Origin: Exiguobacterium sp. s124
Lineage (GTDB): Bacteria > Bacillota > Bacilli > Exiguobacteriales > Exiguobacteriaceae
DNA length: 64,000 nucleotides
Assembly (NCBI RefSeq): GCF_018617485.1
Contig: NZ_JACSKH010000003.1
Coordinates: 124,001 to 188,000, forward strand
Direction of reading: 5' to 3'
Shown here: positions 63,350-64,000 of the stretch, piece by piece
Layout: each line of letters begins with the position of its first letter
How positions within the stretch are numbered: the first letter of the stretch is position 1
Program-made: the position numbers and the translations under genes
The notes under the pieces: model-generated
The model's database searches: none
Seen by the model: the letters and a program-made list of their open reading frames with translations, nothing else
What the model was told of the DNA's origin: nothing

Positions 63350-64000
63350 TTATCCTAAGATGATTGATTCTTTCGGATAGTTATACATCCGCTTCGGTTG
63401 TCTCCGTTGCAAGATGAGAATAAAGGCAATGACCCCGATTCGACCGATGAACATGAGAATCGTCAGCACCCATTTTCCGACGTTACTGAATTCAGAAGAG
63501 AGGCCAACAGAGAGTCCTGTCGTCCCGAACGCGGAACATGCCTCAAATAAGATTCGTGTCAATGAGGCATCTTCGAAATAAGCCATGACCATGACGCCAG
63601 ATAATAAGACGGCAAGCGACACCGTAATGATGACGAATGCTTTCCAAATATCCTCTAGAACAATCTCACGACCAAAAATTTTAATCGACGAGTCACCACG
63701 AATAAACGCGACGACACCGAGAACGGCCACGGCAAACGTTGTCGTCCGAATCCCCCCACCGACAGACGATGGGGAAGCTCCGATAAACATGAGGATCGAT
63801 AAGAGCAACATGCTCGCTTCTGAGAACAAGTTGACATCGACCGTCGATAATCCACCGTTACGTGTCGTCACGGACTGGAATAATGAATCCGAGAGAGATA
63901 GCCAAAGTGGCAAGTCTTTAAATGCATTGTTGTACTCAAAAATGAACAAGCCGACCGTTCCGACAGCAATTAAAATAAAGAATGTCGAGACCGTCAATTT
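63350..64000 (-). CDS. Potassium uptake protein KtrB/TrkH type, C-terminal part
   Basis: About 216 residues are visible, and the gene continues past the window edge; the full protein is normally near 450 residues. The third selectivity repeat is seen at TTRNGGLSTVD, followed by ASPSSVGGGIRTTT. The fourth repeat region is FEACSAFGTTGLSVG, and helices extend to a short cytosolic tail. KtrB forms the K+ (and Na+) channel that pairs with KtrA/KtrC RCK subunits. An internal Met near 63997 is not the true start. Confidence 0.9.
   Translation of the reverse strand, partial: KLTVSTFFILIAVGTVGLFIFEYNNAFKDLPLWLSLSDSLFQSVTTRNGGLSTVDVNLFSEASMLLLSILMFIGASPSSVGGGIRTTTFAVAVLGVVAFIRGDSSIKIFGREIVLEDIWKAFVIITVSLAVLLSGVMVMAYFEDASLTRILFEACSAFGTTGLSVGLSSEFSNVGKWVLTILMFIGRIGVIAFILILQRRQPKRMYNYPKESIILG

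Overview
The window looks like ordinary chromosome of a low-to-mid GC Bacillales bacterium, most likely Exiguobacterium or a close relative. This is inference from gene content and signals: strong AGGAGG-type ribosome sites, frequent TTG/GTG starts, CcpA cre, CtsR, Fur and NagR-type operators, lysine riboswitches, LPXTG and CamS surface proteins, and the N-acetyl branch of the lysine pathway. I see no rRNA, phage, insertion sequence or CRISPR array. One tRNA-Val(GAC) gene is present.

Layout. 0-9 kb: Fur-controlled feoA-feoB plus a Cys-rich partner; a DUF554 protein; tRNA-Val; an acetyltransferase; a TetR/paired-SMR efflux operon; an esterase; an M29 aminopeptidase; YkvA- and YitT-like proteins. 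9-22 kb: two PAS-GGDEF-EAL c-di-GMP proteins (the second with a ruined GGDEF motif), a maltosyltransferase-like GH13 enzyme, a membrane sensor without an output domain, a cadC-type repressor with its heavy-metal P-type ATPase, a YhfH-like mini-protein, two fluoride exporters and ornithine aminotransferase. 22-30 kb: a basic amino acid antiporter, a lone OppA, an NhaC-family transporter under a lysine riboswitch (a predicted lysine importer), adenine deaminase and a gamma-carbonic-anhydrase-like protein. 30-31 kb: two very small overlapping ORFs behind a cre site, and a nitroreductase.

31-39.4 kb is a compact lysine/diaminopimelate operon, lysC-asd-dapA-dapB-dapD-ilvE-alr-lysA (minus strand), controlled by a second lysine riboswitch. 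A class IV aminotransferase sits where some Firmicutes keep the deacetylase. 39.4-46.5 kb: acetyltransferase and AlaX, the GlcNAc module (nagR, nagA-nagB), an LCP protein and a MATE exporter. 46.5-51.4 kb: CHAD protein, glutaminase with a 54-aa membrane peptide, and hemY overlapping a radical SAM/SPASM gene. 51.4-64 kb: a CtsR-controlled cbpA-clpB pair, CamS lipoprotein, an LPXTG-anchored protein, and pcrB-pcrA-ligA, ending inside a KtrB/TrkH potassium transporter cut by the window edge.

I found no large unknown system. The items most worth a second look are the 61-aa/17-aa small-ORF pair at 30.2-30.5 kb, the hemY/radical-SAM pair, the lysine operon composition, the maltosyltransferase-like gene with an internal cre, and several short proteins with no recognised family.
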